This document shows, piece by piece, positions 17,427 through 26,854 of a stretch of 64,000 bases of DNA. The notes below the pieces were generated by a model, which was not told the DNA's origin, searched no databases, and saw only the letters and a program-made list of their open reading frames with translations. The stretch's first letter is position 1; each line of letters starts with the position of its first letter. A program made the translations under genes and the position numbers. The DNA is from Leptolyngbya sp. SIO1E4 (GTDB lineage Bacteria; Cyanobacteriota; Cyanobacteriia; Phormidesmidales; Phormidesmidaceae), in NCBI GenBank assembly GCA_010672825.2, contig JAAHFU020000001.1, positions 2,480,001 through 2,544,000 on the forward strand. The letters are read 5' to 3'.

Positions 17427-17825
17427 TTACTCGTTTAGGTTGCGGAAGTCACAACAAGCAGGCTTGCTAGAGGCTTCCATATCGACTCTGGTCACCCCCT
17501 CTAGATCAATCACTTTATTCCGGGTGCAACACTCCTCAAATAAAAAGTCGATCAAAGATTTCAACGTTTCAGACTGGGCGCTATACCAGATCCACTGGCG
17601 ATCTTTCTGCGCTGTGACAATGCCTACCTGACGCAGCTTGTCTAGGTGATGAGATAGGGTGGCGGCAGCGATGCCTAACTCTTTCTGAATCTCTCCTGCG
17701 GGTAGCCCGTGGGGATAGGCGGACAACAGAAGCCGCACAATTTTTAACCGCGAAGGCTGGCCTAGCGCTGCAAAGGCGGCGGCGATGTCGTCAATGGATT
17801 GCTGAGATAGACTGCTTATTTCCAT
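17427..17825 (-). CDS. arsR: ArsR-family arsenic-responsive repressor
   Basis: Winged-helix repressor that leaves DNA when trivalent arsenic binds. From the ATG at 17825 it has 132 residues. The recognition helix region is AAATLSHHLDKLRQVGIV (about 53-70). Metal-site candidates are two vicinal pairs, Cys99-Cys100 (FEECCTR) and Cys124-Cys125 (PACCDF), near the C-terminus rather than in the DNA-binding helix; this is closer to the AfArsR type than the E. coli type. The frame runs on to 17933, but the extension is unconserved and would bury the operator in coding sequence. Confidence 0.9.
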   Translation of the reverse strand: MEISSLSQQSIDDIAAAFAALGQPSRLKIVRLLLSAYPHGLPAGEIQKELGIAAATLSHHLDKLRQVGIVTAQKDRQWIWYSAQSETLKSLIDFLFEECCTRNKVIDLEGVTRVDMEASSKPACCDFRNLNE

Positions 17826-17860
17826 ATTTCGATAATCATCGAAATATCTGGTTTTGTCAA
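17824..17860 (-). promoter_or_regulatory. arsR promoter with overlapping operator; predicted leaderless start
   Basis: On the minus strand TTGACA (17855-17860), a 17-base spacer and GATTAT (17832-17837) form a strong promoter. The -10 ends six bases before the arsR ATG (17823-17825), so transcription should begin at or next to the A of the start codon. A perfect palindrome with arms ATATTTCGAT and ATCGAAATAT (17824-17847, four-base centre) covers the -10 and the start codon, ideal for autorepression. Confidence 0.78.
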
Positions 17861-18065
17861 GTTGGCGGCCAGGCTGATGCTTTAGACTCAACCATGAATA
17901 CCCAAAGATGTTCTTGAATTTCGAGGGCATCAATCCGCATTCCCTAAGAGTGCTCCAAAGAATAAATTGTCCAGGAATCTGGTTTCTCTCAAACCCCAGC
18001 TATTCTCTGGTTAGATTTTGTAGCAACCGAGTTCCTACTGCGGGATGATTTTTACCTGGACTACT

Positions 18066-19202
18066 CTAAGCGACCCGCTGCCCCTGGCACACGACTGAGG
18101 TTAACCGGGGGACGACGCCGTCATGGTGCACGGTAATAAAATCAGCCCGTTTGCCAATTTCTAGGCTGCCGCGATCGCTCGCCAGGCTGATGGCTCGAGC
18201 TGGGTTCAGGGTAAAGAGTCGCATCGCTTCATAGAGAGGTTTTTGTTGCCGCTGAGCGATTATAAACAGAGCCTGCACCAGGCTTTGGGGGACGTAGTCA
18301 GACGAGATGATGTCCACGAGATCCTGTGCTATCAGCTCCATGGCTGAGACATTGCCAGAATGGGACTTGCCTAGGATTAAATTGGGTGCCCCCATGAGCA
18401 CCTGCATGCCGTGGCTATGGGCCTCTTTGGCTGCATCTAGAGTGGTTGGGAACTCAGCAATTTTCGCCCCATCTAGCAGAGATTCCTGTACATGGTCTGG
18501 CGTCGCGTCATCGTGGCTAGCAAGGCAAATGTTATGGTCACGGGCCAGTGCTACCAGTTGGCGGCGGTTCTCTGCTGCGTGGCGCTGCTGAGCGGCGATG
18601 CGATCGCCAATAAACCCTTCCATGTCTTCAGCCCGCACCCCATGTTTGCTCTGGTAGTAATCCTTATATGTCTTTATTTGAGCGAACTGCCGCTGGCCAG
18701 GGGTGTGATCCATTAAAGAGATGAGAGACAGTAGGGGATGGGTCGCATACGGGGCTGCAACTTCATGTACTTGGTCGTACCCCAGCTCACAGCGTAGGTG
18801 CAGGCGATGGTCGACCGAAAAGCGACCGTCCATCTGCCCTTGATGCAAAGTCTCGATCATGGGACCAAATTCGGTCATGCGCATAGAAGTGGGCGTAACA
18901 TCGCCAATGGCGATCGCATCACAAACAGTGGTGATGCCTGCTGCGGCCAAGTCGCGATCGTGGTGAACAGCAGCAACCTCCAAGGGCCACTGCACGTTGG
19001 GGCGAGGTGACATGCGCTGCTCTAGGTTATCAGTATGCAGTTCTACTAATCCTGGCATCAGGTAATCCCCAGCGCCATTGTGACCTTGAGAGACCACGCC
19101 TGGCTGAATATCTGCGATTATTCCGTCCCGGACAACCAGAGTGCCTAGAATCTCGGAGTCAAGGAGCTGTAGGCGATAGTGGGTGTAAACATGTTCAGTC
19201 AT
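18066..19202 (-). CDS. phnM: Alpha-D-ribose 1-methylphosphonate 5-triphosphate diphosphatase PhnM
   Basis: Amidohydrolase-fold enzyme that removes pyrophosphate from ribose-1-phosphonate triphosphate in the C-P lyase pathway. The 378-residue protein has the metal-site signatures VELHTDNLEQ, AVHHDRD, LASHDDATPDHV and SSDYVPQSLV, and the family segments TTVCDAIAIGDV and GAPNLILGKSHSGNVSA. It is divergent from phnCDE with a 363-base gap. No other catalytic phn gene is visible. Confidence 0.96.
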   Translation of the reverse strand: MTEHVYTHYRLQLLDSEILGTLVVRDGIIADIQPGVVSQGHNGAGDYLMPGLVELHTDNLEQRMSPRPNVQWPLEVAAVHHDRDLAAAGITTVCDAIAIGDVTPTSMRMTEFGPMIETLHQGQMDGRFSVDHRLHLRCELGYDQVHEVAAPYATHPLLSLISLMDHTPGQRQFAQIKTYKDYYQSKHGVRAEDMEGFIGDRIAAQQRHAAENRRQLVALARDHNICLASHDDATPDHVQESLLDGAKIAEFPTTLDAAKEAHSHGMQVLMGAPNLILGKSHSGNVSAMELIAQDLVDIISSDYVPQSLVQALFIIAQRQQKPLYEAMRLFTLNPARAISLASDRGSLEIGKRADFITVHHDGVVPRLTSVVCQGQRVA

Positions 19203-19565
19203 GTGAGGCTACGCAGAGATGATAGGGCGCAAACGTTGAATCTATAAAGATGTAACAACACCTAACTGTGACAGAAAATAGGTATAGATGTCTAGACTCA
19301 TTTGAGATGATTTTCACCAGCAGGATCTGTGCTCTGCTTCTGTGCTCGGCTATGGAGCCTGGACTCATCGCTGAGGCTTGAAGGCGATCGCTAAGGCGAC
19401 TCCTGAGGTGTAAGCGTTGCGGTTGAATAACCGATGACCCAGCTTAACCAACCCTTAGACTAAAGCAGGGGTATTCCTGGGAGAATGTCGCTGGAAAAGG
19501 TTTCTGGTCACAACCTCTAGGGATGATTAACCGCTAGTCGCCGCGCTAGATCGTAGGATTGCCTG
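19203..19565. other. Divergent phnM-phnC intergenic region
   Basis: Gap of 363 bases that must hold the promoters of both phosphonate units. It contains a HIP1-like GGCGATCGC at 19383 and the possible Pho box listed separately. No open frame of note and no further strong hairpin were seen. Confidence 0.6.
19443..19461 (+). promoter_or_regulatory. Possible Pho box (two 8-base repeats) upstream of phnC
   Basis: CTTAACCA and CTTAGACT lie 11 bases apart in phase, separated by ACC. The cyanobacterial Pho box is a tandem array of 8-base PyTTAAPyPy(T/A) units with three-base gaps. The first unit fits fully, the second in part, and a third is not evident. It lies 105 bases before phnC. Confidence 0.35.
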
Positions 19566-21330
<1,765 letters not shown>

Positions 21331-21356
21331 ACCTTTGTCAGCAGATCCTTGTCAAG

Positions 21357-22196
21357 ATGCAGGGCAAAAACTCTAAGCATGTAACGATGGTCATAACCCC
21401 CGAAAATAGCGACAGTATTCTGCGTCAATATCGGCGGAGATGGTATCGGCAGCTTGTCCGGGTTTTACTGTTGGGTGGGGTGATTTTTAGCAGCTTTGTG
21501 GGGGTAGAGCTGTTAGATGCAGAGCGGATGACGGCGGGGATTCCGGCGATTATCAGCCTGGTTGGTGAGATGCTGCCACCGGATTTCAGCCGCTTTCCTG
21601 AATGGATAGTTCCCATTGTCGATACCCTGGCGATGAGCGTGGCGGGTACGGCGATCTCCGTTATCCTGTCACTCCCTCTGTGCCTTCTCGCAGCCAGAAA
21701 CACGACCCCTCATCCCGTGTGCTTCCATGGTGCCCGTGTCCTTTTGAATGTGACACGCGCGATTCCTGAACTAATTTTAGGGATGATTTTGGTGGCCGCT
21801 GTCGGGTTTGGCAAGTTGCCAGGGACGTTAGCACTGGGCATCCATTCTGTTGGCATGATGGGCAAATTTTTTGCTGAAGCCATTGAACTGAGTGATCAGG
21901 CCCCGGTGGAGGCGGCGCGGTCAGTGGGGGCGACTGAACCTCAGGTTATTGTCCATAGTATTTTTCCTCAGGTTTTGCCCCAGATGGCCGATGTCACTTT
22001 TTATCGTTGGGAATATAACTTTCGTGCCTCCATGGTGTTGGGGGCTGTAGGGGCAGGGGGCATTGGCCTAGAAATTATCAGCGCGCTGCGGATTTTGCAG
22101 TATCAACAGGTGTCAGCATTGTTGATTGTCGTTTTAGGAATGGTGACGATTGTTGATAGCTTGAGTAGCTATCTGCGAAAGGGGTTTGTACAGTGA
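21357..22196 (+). CDS. phnE: Phosphonate ABC transporter permease PhnE
   Basis: Inner-membrane permease of the importer. It is 279 residues from the ATG at 21357 (269 from 21387; neither has a strong ribosome site). Hydrophobic segments include LLLGGVIFSSFVGVELL, VAGTAISVILSLPLCLLA and LLIVVLGMVTIVDS. The coupling loop that contacts PhnC is VEAARSVGATEPQV. Only one permease is present, whereas many cyanobacterial phn operons carry two. It converges on phnF with 17 bases between the stops. Confidence 0.94.
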   Translation: MQGKNSKHVTMVITPENSDSILRQYRRRWYRQLVRVLLLGGVIFSSFVGVELLDAERMTAGIPAIISLVGEMLPPDFSRFPEWIVPIVDTLAMSVAGTAISVILSLPLCLLAARNTTPHPVCFHGARVLLNVTRAIPELILGMILVAAVGFGKLPGTLALGIHSVGMMGKFFAEAIELSDQAPVEAARSVGATEPQVIVHSIFPQVLPQMADVTFYRWEYNFRASMVLGAVGAGGIGLEIISALRILQYQQVSALLIVVLGMVTIVDSLSSYLRKGFVQ

Positions 22197-22213
22197 GGTG
22201 TGCCGTGCCCAGC

Positions 22214-22933
22214 TTAGGCCTCATTTTCAATCACCAGTTCCATACGATCGCTGCGGAATCGGGTCACGCCATATTCAATGACGGCACCCTGCTGATCGAC
22301 ATTGATTGCCTCTGACAGCAGGATCGGGCTGGTGGCTGGCATTTTCAGGAGACGGGCGTCTCTAGGGCGGGCCGTGCGGGCAGATATGCGTGTCTGCCGA
22401 CGAATGTGATCACATCCATACTCGTTCTGCAGCATTTGAGAAATCGAGCGATAGTTTTGACAGTGAGTGGCTAATTCTGGAAAGCGCTGACTTGGAAAAT
22501 AGCTGCTGGCGACGCTGATCGGAATGTCATCGACCAAACTGAGCCGTTCAAACAATAGCGCTGGTTCCCCGATCGCACTGTCGAGAGACTGGGAAAGCTG
22601 GGCATCGGCCTTGAGGTCAACAATCCGCAGCACCTGCCGTTGGGGCTTGAGGGACTGAGCTTTTAGGGCTTCGTTAAAGCGAACGCGTTTGCCAATTGGG
22701 ACGGCGATAGGGGTTGCCATAACAAAGGTCCCTCGACCTCTCTCAACGCCGACAATCCCTTCTTGCCGCAAGACTTCCATGGCTCGTCGGAGCGTATGGC
22801 GGTTAACGCCGAAGCGTGCACTCAGTTCGGTTTCTGTGGGCAGGCGATCGCCAATCTTAAAAACGGCCTCGGCAATATTTTGGCGTAATTCACTGGCGAT
22901 TTGAATATAAAGTGGCAGGGTTTCTTGCCGCAT
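22214..22933 (-). CDS. phnF: PhnF, GntR/UTRA-family phosphonate regulator
   Basis: 239-residue repressor. The N-terminal GntR winged helix (ELRQNIAEAVFKIGDRLPTE, LSARFGVNRHTLRRAMEVL) is joined to a C-terminal UTRA ligand-binding domain with ISVASSYFPSQRFPEL and SEAINVDQQGAVIEYGVTRF. The HutC/PhnF subfamily and its position at the tail of phnCDE support control of this locus; the effector is unknown. It is transcribed opposite to phnCDE, so it probably has its own promoter in 22934-23158. Confidence 0.9.
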   Translation of the reverse strand: MRQETLPLYIQIASELRQNIAEAVFKIGDRLPTETELSARFGVNRHTLRRAMEVLRQEGIVGVERGRGTFVMATPIAVPIGKRVRFNEALKAQSLKPQRQVLRIVDLKADAQLSQSLDSAIGEPALLFERLSLVDDIPISVASSYFPSQRFPELATHCQNYRSISQMLQNEYGCDHIRRQTRISARTARPRDARLLKMPATSPILLSEAINVDQQGAVIEYGVTRFRSDRMELVIENEA

Positions 22934-23158
22934 CTTTGTATAGTTACATTCAGTTAGAAGCAGTTTGGGAGGAGCATCCGCCCTTCTCTGTCCAGAATCA
23001 AGCGGTGTCTTGAAAGCTTACATTTTAGGCATAGACGAGAATTCGCTATCCATTGTCGCAGGCTATGGAAACAATCGGCCTCCCTGTCCTGCATGAGGCT
23101 ACTGCTCGGGTAAGGCAACGGTCAACAAAATCTGCCAAGATTTGCAAGAGGTTCCGCC

Positions 23159-23602
23159 ATGGAAGTTTGGGTTCGTCCTGCGGAGTTATCCGATTTATCA
23201 GCCGTTCTAAGGCTATATGCCCAGCCGGAACTGGATGACGGCAGGGTGCTTGGACTAGAGGACGCTGCTCATCTCTTTGAAAAAATCCGACAATATCCGA
23301 GTTATGGGCTGTTCGTCGCAGAACGCCAGGGGCAGATTGTGGGCACGTTTACCCTGCTGATTATGGATAACCTGATTCATCAGGGCACGCCTTCTGCCAT
23401 TGTCGAAGCTGTTGCCGTAGACCCTGAAAATCAAGGGCAAGGCATTGGACAACAGATGATGCAGTGGGCGATCGCCCACTGCCGTGAGGCTGGCTGTTAT
23501 AAACTGGTGATTTCAGCAAGCCTCAAGCGCGATCGAGCCCACGCTTTCTACAAATCTCTAGGGTTCGTCCAGCATGGCTACAGCTTTCAAGTTGAGTTCT
23601 AG
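23159..23602 (+). CDS. GNAT-family N-acetyltransferase (possibly PhnO-like)
   Basis: 147-residue acetyltransferase of the GNAT fold. The acetyl-CoA loop is QGQGIG in VAVDPENQGQGIGQQMMQWA, and the C-terminal DRAHAFYKSLGFVQHGY is typical. AGAGG lies ahead of the ATG. PhnO, which acetylates aminoalkylphosphonates, is of the same size and has a similar C-terminal HRFY motif; the phn neighbourhood makes that role possible but not shown. The predicted N-terminal substrate region differs from E. coli PhnO. Confidence 0.85.
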   Translation: MEVWVRPAELSDLSAVLRLYAQPELDDGRVLGLEDAAHLFEKIRQYPSYGLFVAERQGQIVGTFTLLIMDNLIHQGTPSAIVEAVAVDPENQGQGIGQQMMQWAIAHCREAGCYKLVISASLKRDRAHAFYKSLGFVQHGYSFQVEF

Positions 23603-23687
23603 CGGGCTATGTCCTACGTTAGTCCCTGGCATGATGCCATAGCACTTACCCTAAGGTGTCAGATACAGACTTGATTTGGAAACGTCT

Positions 23688-24785
23688 ATGAAGCTGAGCA
23701 TGTTGGCAATCGCTGGGATCACGACTCTAACCGTGGTGCCTCAGGCTGCGATCGCAGCCCCTTTCCCGGCAGAGCTAGAGGTGGTGGCTGAACTACCCCA
23801 GCAGCATCCGCCAGGGAATATTGCGGTCACGCCAGATGGTCGGCTGATCATGAGTCAGCACCAGTTTTATGGGACTGAATTCAAAGTGGTGGAAGTATTG
23901 CCAGACGGGTCAGTGCTGCCGTTTCCCAGTCCTGACTGGTCTTCACCGCCTGACGTTAATGGCATCGGCCTCAATAATGTGTTGGGCATTCGGGCTGATG
24001 GCAACGGCGTCGTTTGGATGCTGGATAATCCGGGGGACGGGGGCAGCGGTCGCCTGGTGGGTTGGAACACTCGCACCGATAGCCTACATCGGCTGATTTA
24101 TCTAGCTCCACCGCTGATCCCGGAAGACACCTTCCTCAATGATTTTGCGGTGGATTTGTATCACGATGCTATCTACATTGCCGATACGGCAGGCGGCAGC
24201 AACTCGGCGCTCATTGTGGTGGATCTGAACACAGGCTATGCTCGCCGAGTGCTAGAAGGTCACCCGTCTATGCAGCCAGAAGACATTCCTATCATCATTG
24301 AAGACAAAATTGTCACCTTGGGCGGCCAGGAGGCCCGTATTGGGGTCAATCCCATCACCCTTGATCCCAGCAATGAGTGGGTTTATTACGGCCCGATGTC
24401 GGGGCGTTCCCTTTATCGCATTCGCACGGTAGATCTGTTAGAGCCGTCCCTATCGTCCGCTGATTTGGCAGCGCGAGTAGAGCGCTTTGGCGACAAACCC
24501 ATCAGCGACGGCATCACCATTGATGGTGGCGGCAATGTCTATGTCACCGACATTACCCGCAACGCGATCGGCGTCGTTGACCCCACTGGTGAATACCGAC
24601 TACTCTATCAAGACGTCGGGCTGAGCTGGACAGATGGCTTTGGGTTTGGCCCCGATAACCACATCTATGTTACGGTCAATCAACTCCACCGCTCCCCAGC
24701 CCTCAATCAGGGAGAAGACCTGTCTCAGCCCCCTTACTATCTGTTGCGCTTTCCAGCGATTGATGCGGGCATTGTTGGTCGCTAG
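23688..24785 (+). CDS. Secreted beta-propeller protein of the yellow/major royal jelly type
   Basis: 365 residues from the ATG at 23688 (the frame also opens at a TTG twelve bases earlier). A signal peptide ends near AAIAAPF. The rest is a six-bladed propeller of the bacterial MRJP/yellow family: PPGNIAVTPDGRLIMSQH, DNPGDGGSGRLVGWN, FLNDFAVDLYHDAIYIAD, VYYGPMSGRSLYRI and DGFGFGPDNHIYVTVNQLH. It is probably periplasmic. The ligand or activity is unknown; some relatives are lactonase-like. Confidence 0.82.
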   Translation: MKLSMLAIAGITTLTVVPQAAIAAPFPAELEVVAELPQQHPPGNIAVTPDGRLIMSQHQFYGTEFKVVEVLPDGSVLPFPSPDWSSPPDVNGIGLNNVLGIRADGNGVVWMLDNPGDGGSGRLVGWNTRTDSLHRLIYLAPPLIPEDTFLNDFAVDLYHDAIYIADTAGGSNSALIVVDLNTGYARRVLEGHPSMQPEDIPIIIEDKIVTLGGQEARIGVNPITLDPSNEWVYYGPMSGRSLYRIRTVDLLEPSLSSADLAARVERFGDKPISDGITIDGGGNVYVTDITRNAIGVVDPTGEYRLLYQDVGLSWTDGFGFGPDNHIYVTVNQLHRSPALNQGEDLSQPPYYLLRFPAIDAGIVGR

Positions 24786-24855
24786 TGGATCATTCTCACC
24801 AACTTTGTTGCAATTTGCGTGGTAGGTACTGTCCCCCCATTGCTCAGAGGTTCCG

Positions 24856-25269
24856 ATGATTACTGGATTAAACCATGTCACATTAGCCGTCTCTGATCTA
24901 AACGCTTCTTTTTCCTTCTACACAACTGTTTTAGACTGTCAGCCTCTGGCTCGCTGGCAACGAGGTGCTTATCTTTTGGCGGGGGATATGTGGCTCTGTC
25001 TACATCTAGATACGAGAACTCGGACGGCTCCCTTGCCCGAATACACCCATTTGGCGTTGAGTGTTACTCCCGAAACATTCGCCGACTGGTGTGAACGCCT
25101 AACTACAGCCCAGGTTCCTCAATGGCAAGACAATACCAGTGAAGGCGCGTCTCTTTATATCCTGGATCCAGATGGACATAAATTAGAGCTCCATGTAGGT
25201 GACTGGCGATCTCGCCTGGCTGAAACTAAAGCCAACCCATTCGCAGAAGAGATGGAATTCTTTCTCTAG
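24856..25269 (+). CDS. FosA-like glutathione transferase (VOC fold)
   Basis: 137-residue protein closely matching fosfomycin-inactivating FosA from end to end. Metal ligands His7, His65 and Glu111 are present, as are Thr9, Tyr101 and Arg120 of the fosfomycin site, the SEGAS potassium-loop region (95-99) and the GDWRSRL signature. The active-site lysine (K90 of Pseudomonas FosA) is Gln91 here (QWQDNTSEG). It lies downstream of the phosphonate genes, separated by two genes. It could be a true resistance enzyme or a FosA-fold protein for another epoxide or phosphonate. Confidence 0.82.
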   Translation: MITGLNHVTLAVSDLNASFSFYTTVLDCQPLARWQRGAYLLAGDMWLCLHLDTRTRTAPLPEYTHLALSVTPETFADWCERLTTAQVPQWQDNTSEGASLYILDPDGHKLELHVGDWRSRLAETKANPFAEEMEFFL

Positions 25270-25290
25270 ATCCATCTTCTCCTGGTCACC

Positions 25291-25352
25291 TAGCAGTACG
25301 CATTTGTGTTAAAACAGTCCAGACAACTCAACTGCTCTCTAATCAAGCGTTT
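25291..25352 (-). repeat. Second dispersed repeat family (R2), inverted copy
   Basis: The inverse of this stretch carries AACGCTTGATTAGAGAGCAG, TCTGGACTG and AACACAAATGCGTACTGC, matching 10466-10528. It lies just after the FosA-like gene with no TATAGC element beside it, so the two families can occur apart. Confidence 0.75.
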
Positions 25353-25510
25353 CTATTCATCCTTTTGCCTACTGCTACGCAGAAGCAAGCTACATCCTTT
25401 GGCTATATCAGCGCCGTTTGTCCATCCTGACCCGCAGCCGCTTGTTCATGGGACCGGGTTCCCTAAAAAGTCTGTCTTAGTCAATTCCTGACTCTGGAGT
25501 GTTGCCATAC

Positions 25511-25714
25511 ATGTCTGAACAACCCATCAACAAGTTTTGTCCCCGCTCTGGCAAACTGATTCAAGCAGATTCCTTAACGCACTACAGAGGATATCTGGTG
25601 GGCTTTTGTAATCCAGGCTGTCGCAATGAATTTGCCTCAAATCCGGCAGTTTGTCCCAGCGATCGCAACTACTTTGACACCTTGCTCAAGGAATATGAAC
25701 TGCCTGAAAAGTGA
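25511..25714 (+). CDS. Small Cys-rich protein, YHS/TRASH-like
   Basis: 67-residue cytosolic protein with CPRSGK near the N-terminus, GFCNPGCRNEF in the middle and VCPSD towards the end, four to five cysteines in all. The CP-x-SGK...GFCNPGC layout recalls YHS/TRASH metal-binding modules, so zinc or copper binding is a reasonable guess. The ATG at 25511 follows GGAG at about the right distance. No operon partner is close. Confidence 0.65.
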   Translation: MSEQPINKFCPRSGKLIQADSLTHYRGYLVGFCNPGCRNEFASNPAVCPSDRNYFDTLLKEYELPEK

Positions 25715-25945
25715 CGCCATCTCTACCAGGTTTGCTTCTGTATAGATATTGCTTGAACTCACCTGATAGATAATGCTTCCTCCACCCATCTCTGTCTGTA
25801 CGATCCAGTTAAGGAGCATGTCTGCGATCTCCAGTACCCTTTATCTGCCGCCGGGCATCCTTTATCTTCAGGATATACATCTTCTCAGCGCAGAGAATAG
25901 CGACAGACAGCGGATGCTGGCAAACCGATTAAAGATATAGAGATT

Positions 25946-26854
25946 ATGAGTCGCTCCTATAAAGCTACTGGCATTAACTTAAAGGGCATGCCCCTCGGAG
26001 AAACGGATCGACTGTTGACAATTTTGACTATTGAGCGCGGGTTAATTCGAGTGATTGCACCCGGTGCCCGCAAGCATAAATCGCGTTTGGCTGGACGGAG
26101 CAGTCAGTTCGTTGTCAATGAGGTGTTGATTGTTCAGGGGAAGCGGCTCGATAAATTAGTTCAGGCCGAAACGGTTCGCTCCTTTCCCGGTCTCGCTTCC
26201 GACTTAGCTAAGCTGACAGCTAGCCAGTACCTAGCGGAATTAGTTCTCTGCCAAGCCTTGAGTGAGCAGCCACAGCAGGAGCTTTTCACGCTGCTGGTAG
26301 AACATCTGCAGCGCTTGGAACAGGCCACAGGAGATGGAGTGTTAGCTTGCCTGAGCCAGGGCATTTTTCATCTCTTAGCGCTGGCGGGTGTGGCCCCAGA
26401 AGTGCAGCGGTGTAGCCTCAGCCAGGTAGAAATTGTGCCTGATTTCACCCAACCTGATTGGCGGGTTGGGTTTAGCCCCATGTCGGGGGGAATCGTGAGT
26501 ACGACACAGCTAAATCAGCATCAAGTTGCTGCAAACAGAGCGAGAATGGCCAGTGGGCGTTACGCTGTTAAAGAAAGCCGTCATTCTCTGGGAAGCTATC
26601 GGCGATCGCCCAGTCAACCAGAGATCACTTTGATTACGGCTTTAGAGCTTGCTCTATTACAACGGTTGGGGCAGCCAGCGCTAATTACCGGTCAATCGAC
26701 GGTAGGGTTAGCTTCTGGCTCAGAGAAGACAAGGCTTCTCTGGCAGCGGATTGAGCGTCTTTTGCGACAGTACGCTCAGCACCACTTTGATCGTCCTATC
26801 CGTTCAGCTACGTTAATGGATACATGTTTTCCAATTACAGTTCCTGCTGAATGA
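25946..26854 (+). CDS. recO: DNA repair protein RecO
   Basis: Recombination mediator that helps load RecA at gaps with RecR. It is 302 residues. The N-terminal OB fold is seen in YKATGINLKGMPLGETDRLLTIL and GLIRVIAPGARKHKSRLAG, followed by SSQFVVNEVLIVQGKRLDKL. The helical C-terminal part includes FHLLALAGVAPEVQRC. The zinc-finger cysteines found in some RecO proteins are not obvious. Its end overlaps the MFS gene by four bases (ATGA), suggesting coupled translation. Confidence 0.94.
   Translation: MSRSYKATGINLKGMPLGETDRLLTILTIERGLIRVIAPGARKHKSRLAGRSSQFVVNEVLIVQGKRLDKLVQAETVRSFPGLASDLAKLTASQYLAELVLCQALSEQPQQELFTLLVEHLQRLEQATGDGVLACLSQGIFHLLALAGVAPEVQRCSLSQVEIVPDFTQPDWRVGFSPMSGGIVSTTQLNQHQVAANRARMASGRYAVKESRHSLGSYRRSPSQPEITLITALELALLQRLGQPALITGQSTVGLASGSEKTRLLWQRIERLLRQYAQHHFDRPIRSATLMDTCFPITVPAE

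Noticed and set aside
23053-23238. 61-residue frame upstream of the GNAT gene
   Set aside because: It overlaps the GNAT gene in another frame, has no ribosome site and shows no coding character.
23159-23602. Firm assignment of the GNAT gene as phnO
   Set aside because: Only size, fold and context agree; the substrate-side residues do not clearly match E. coli PhnO.
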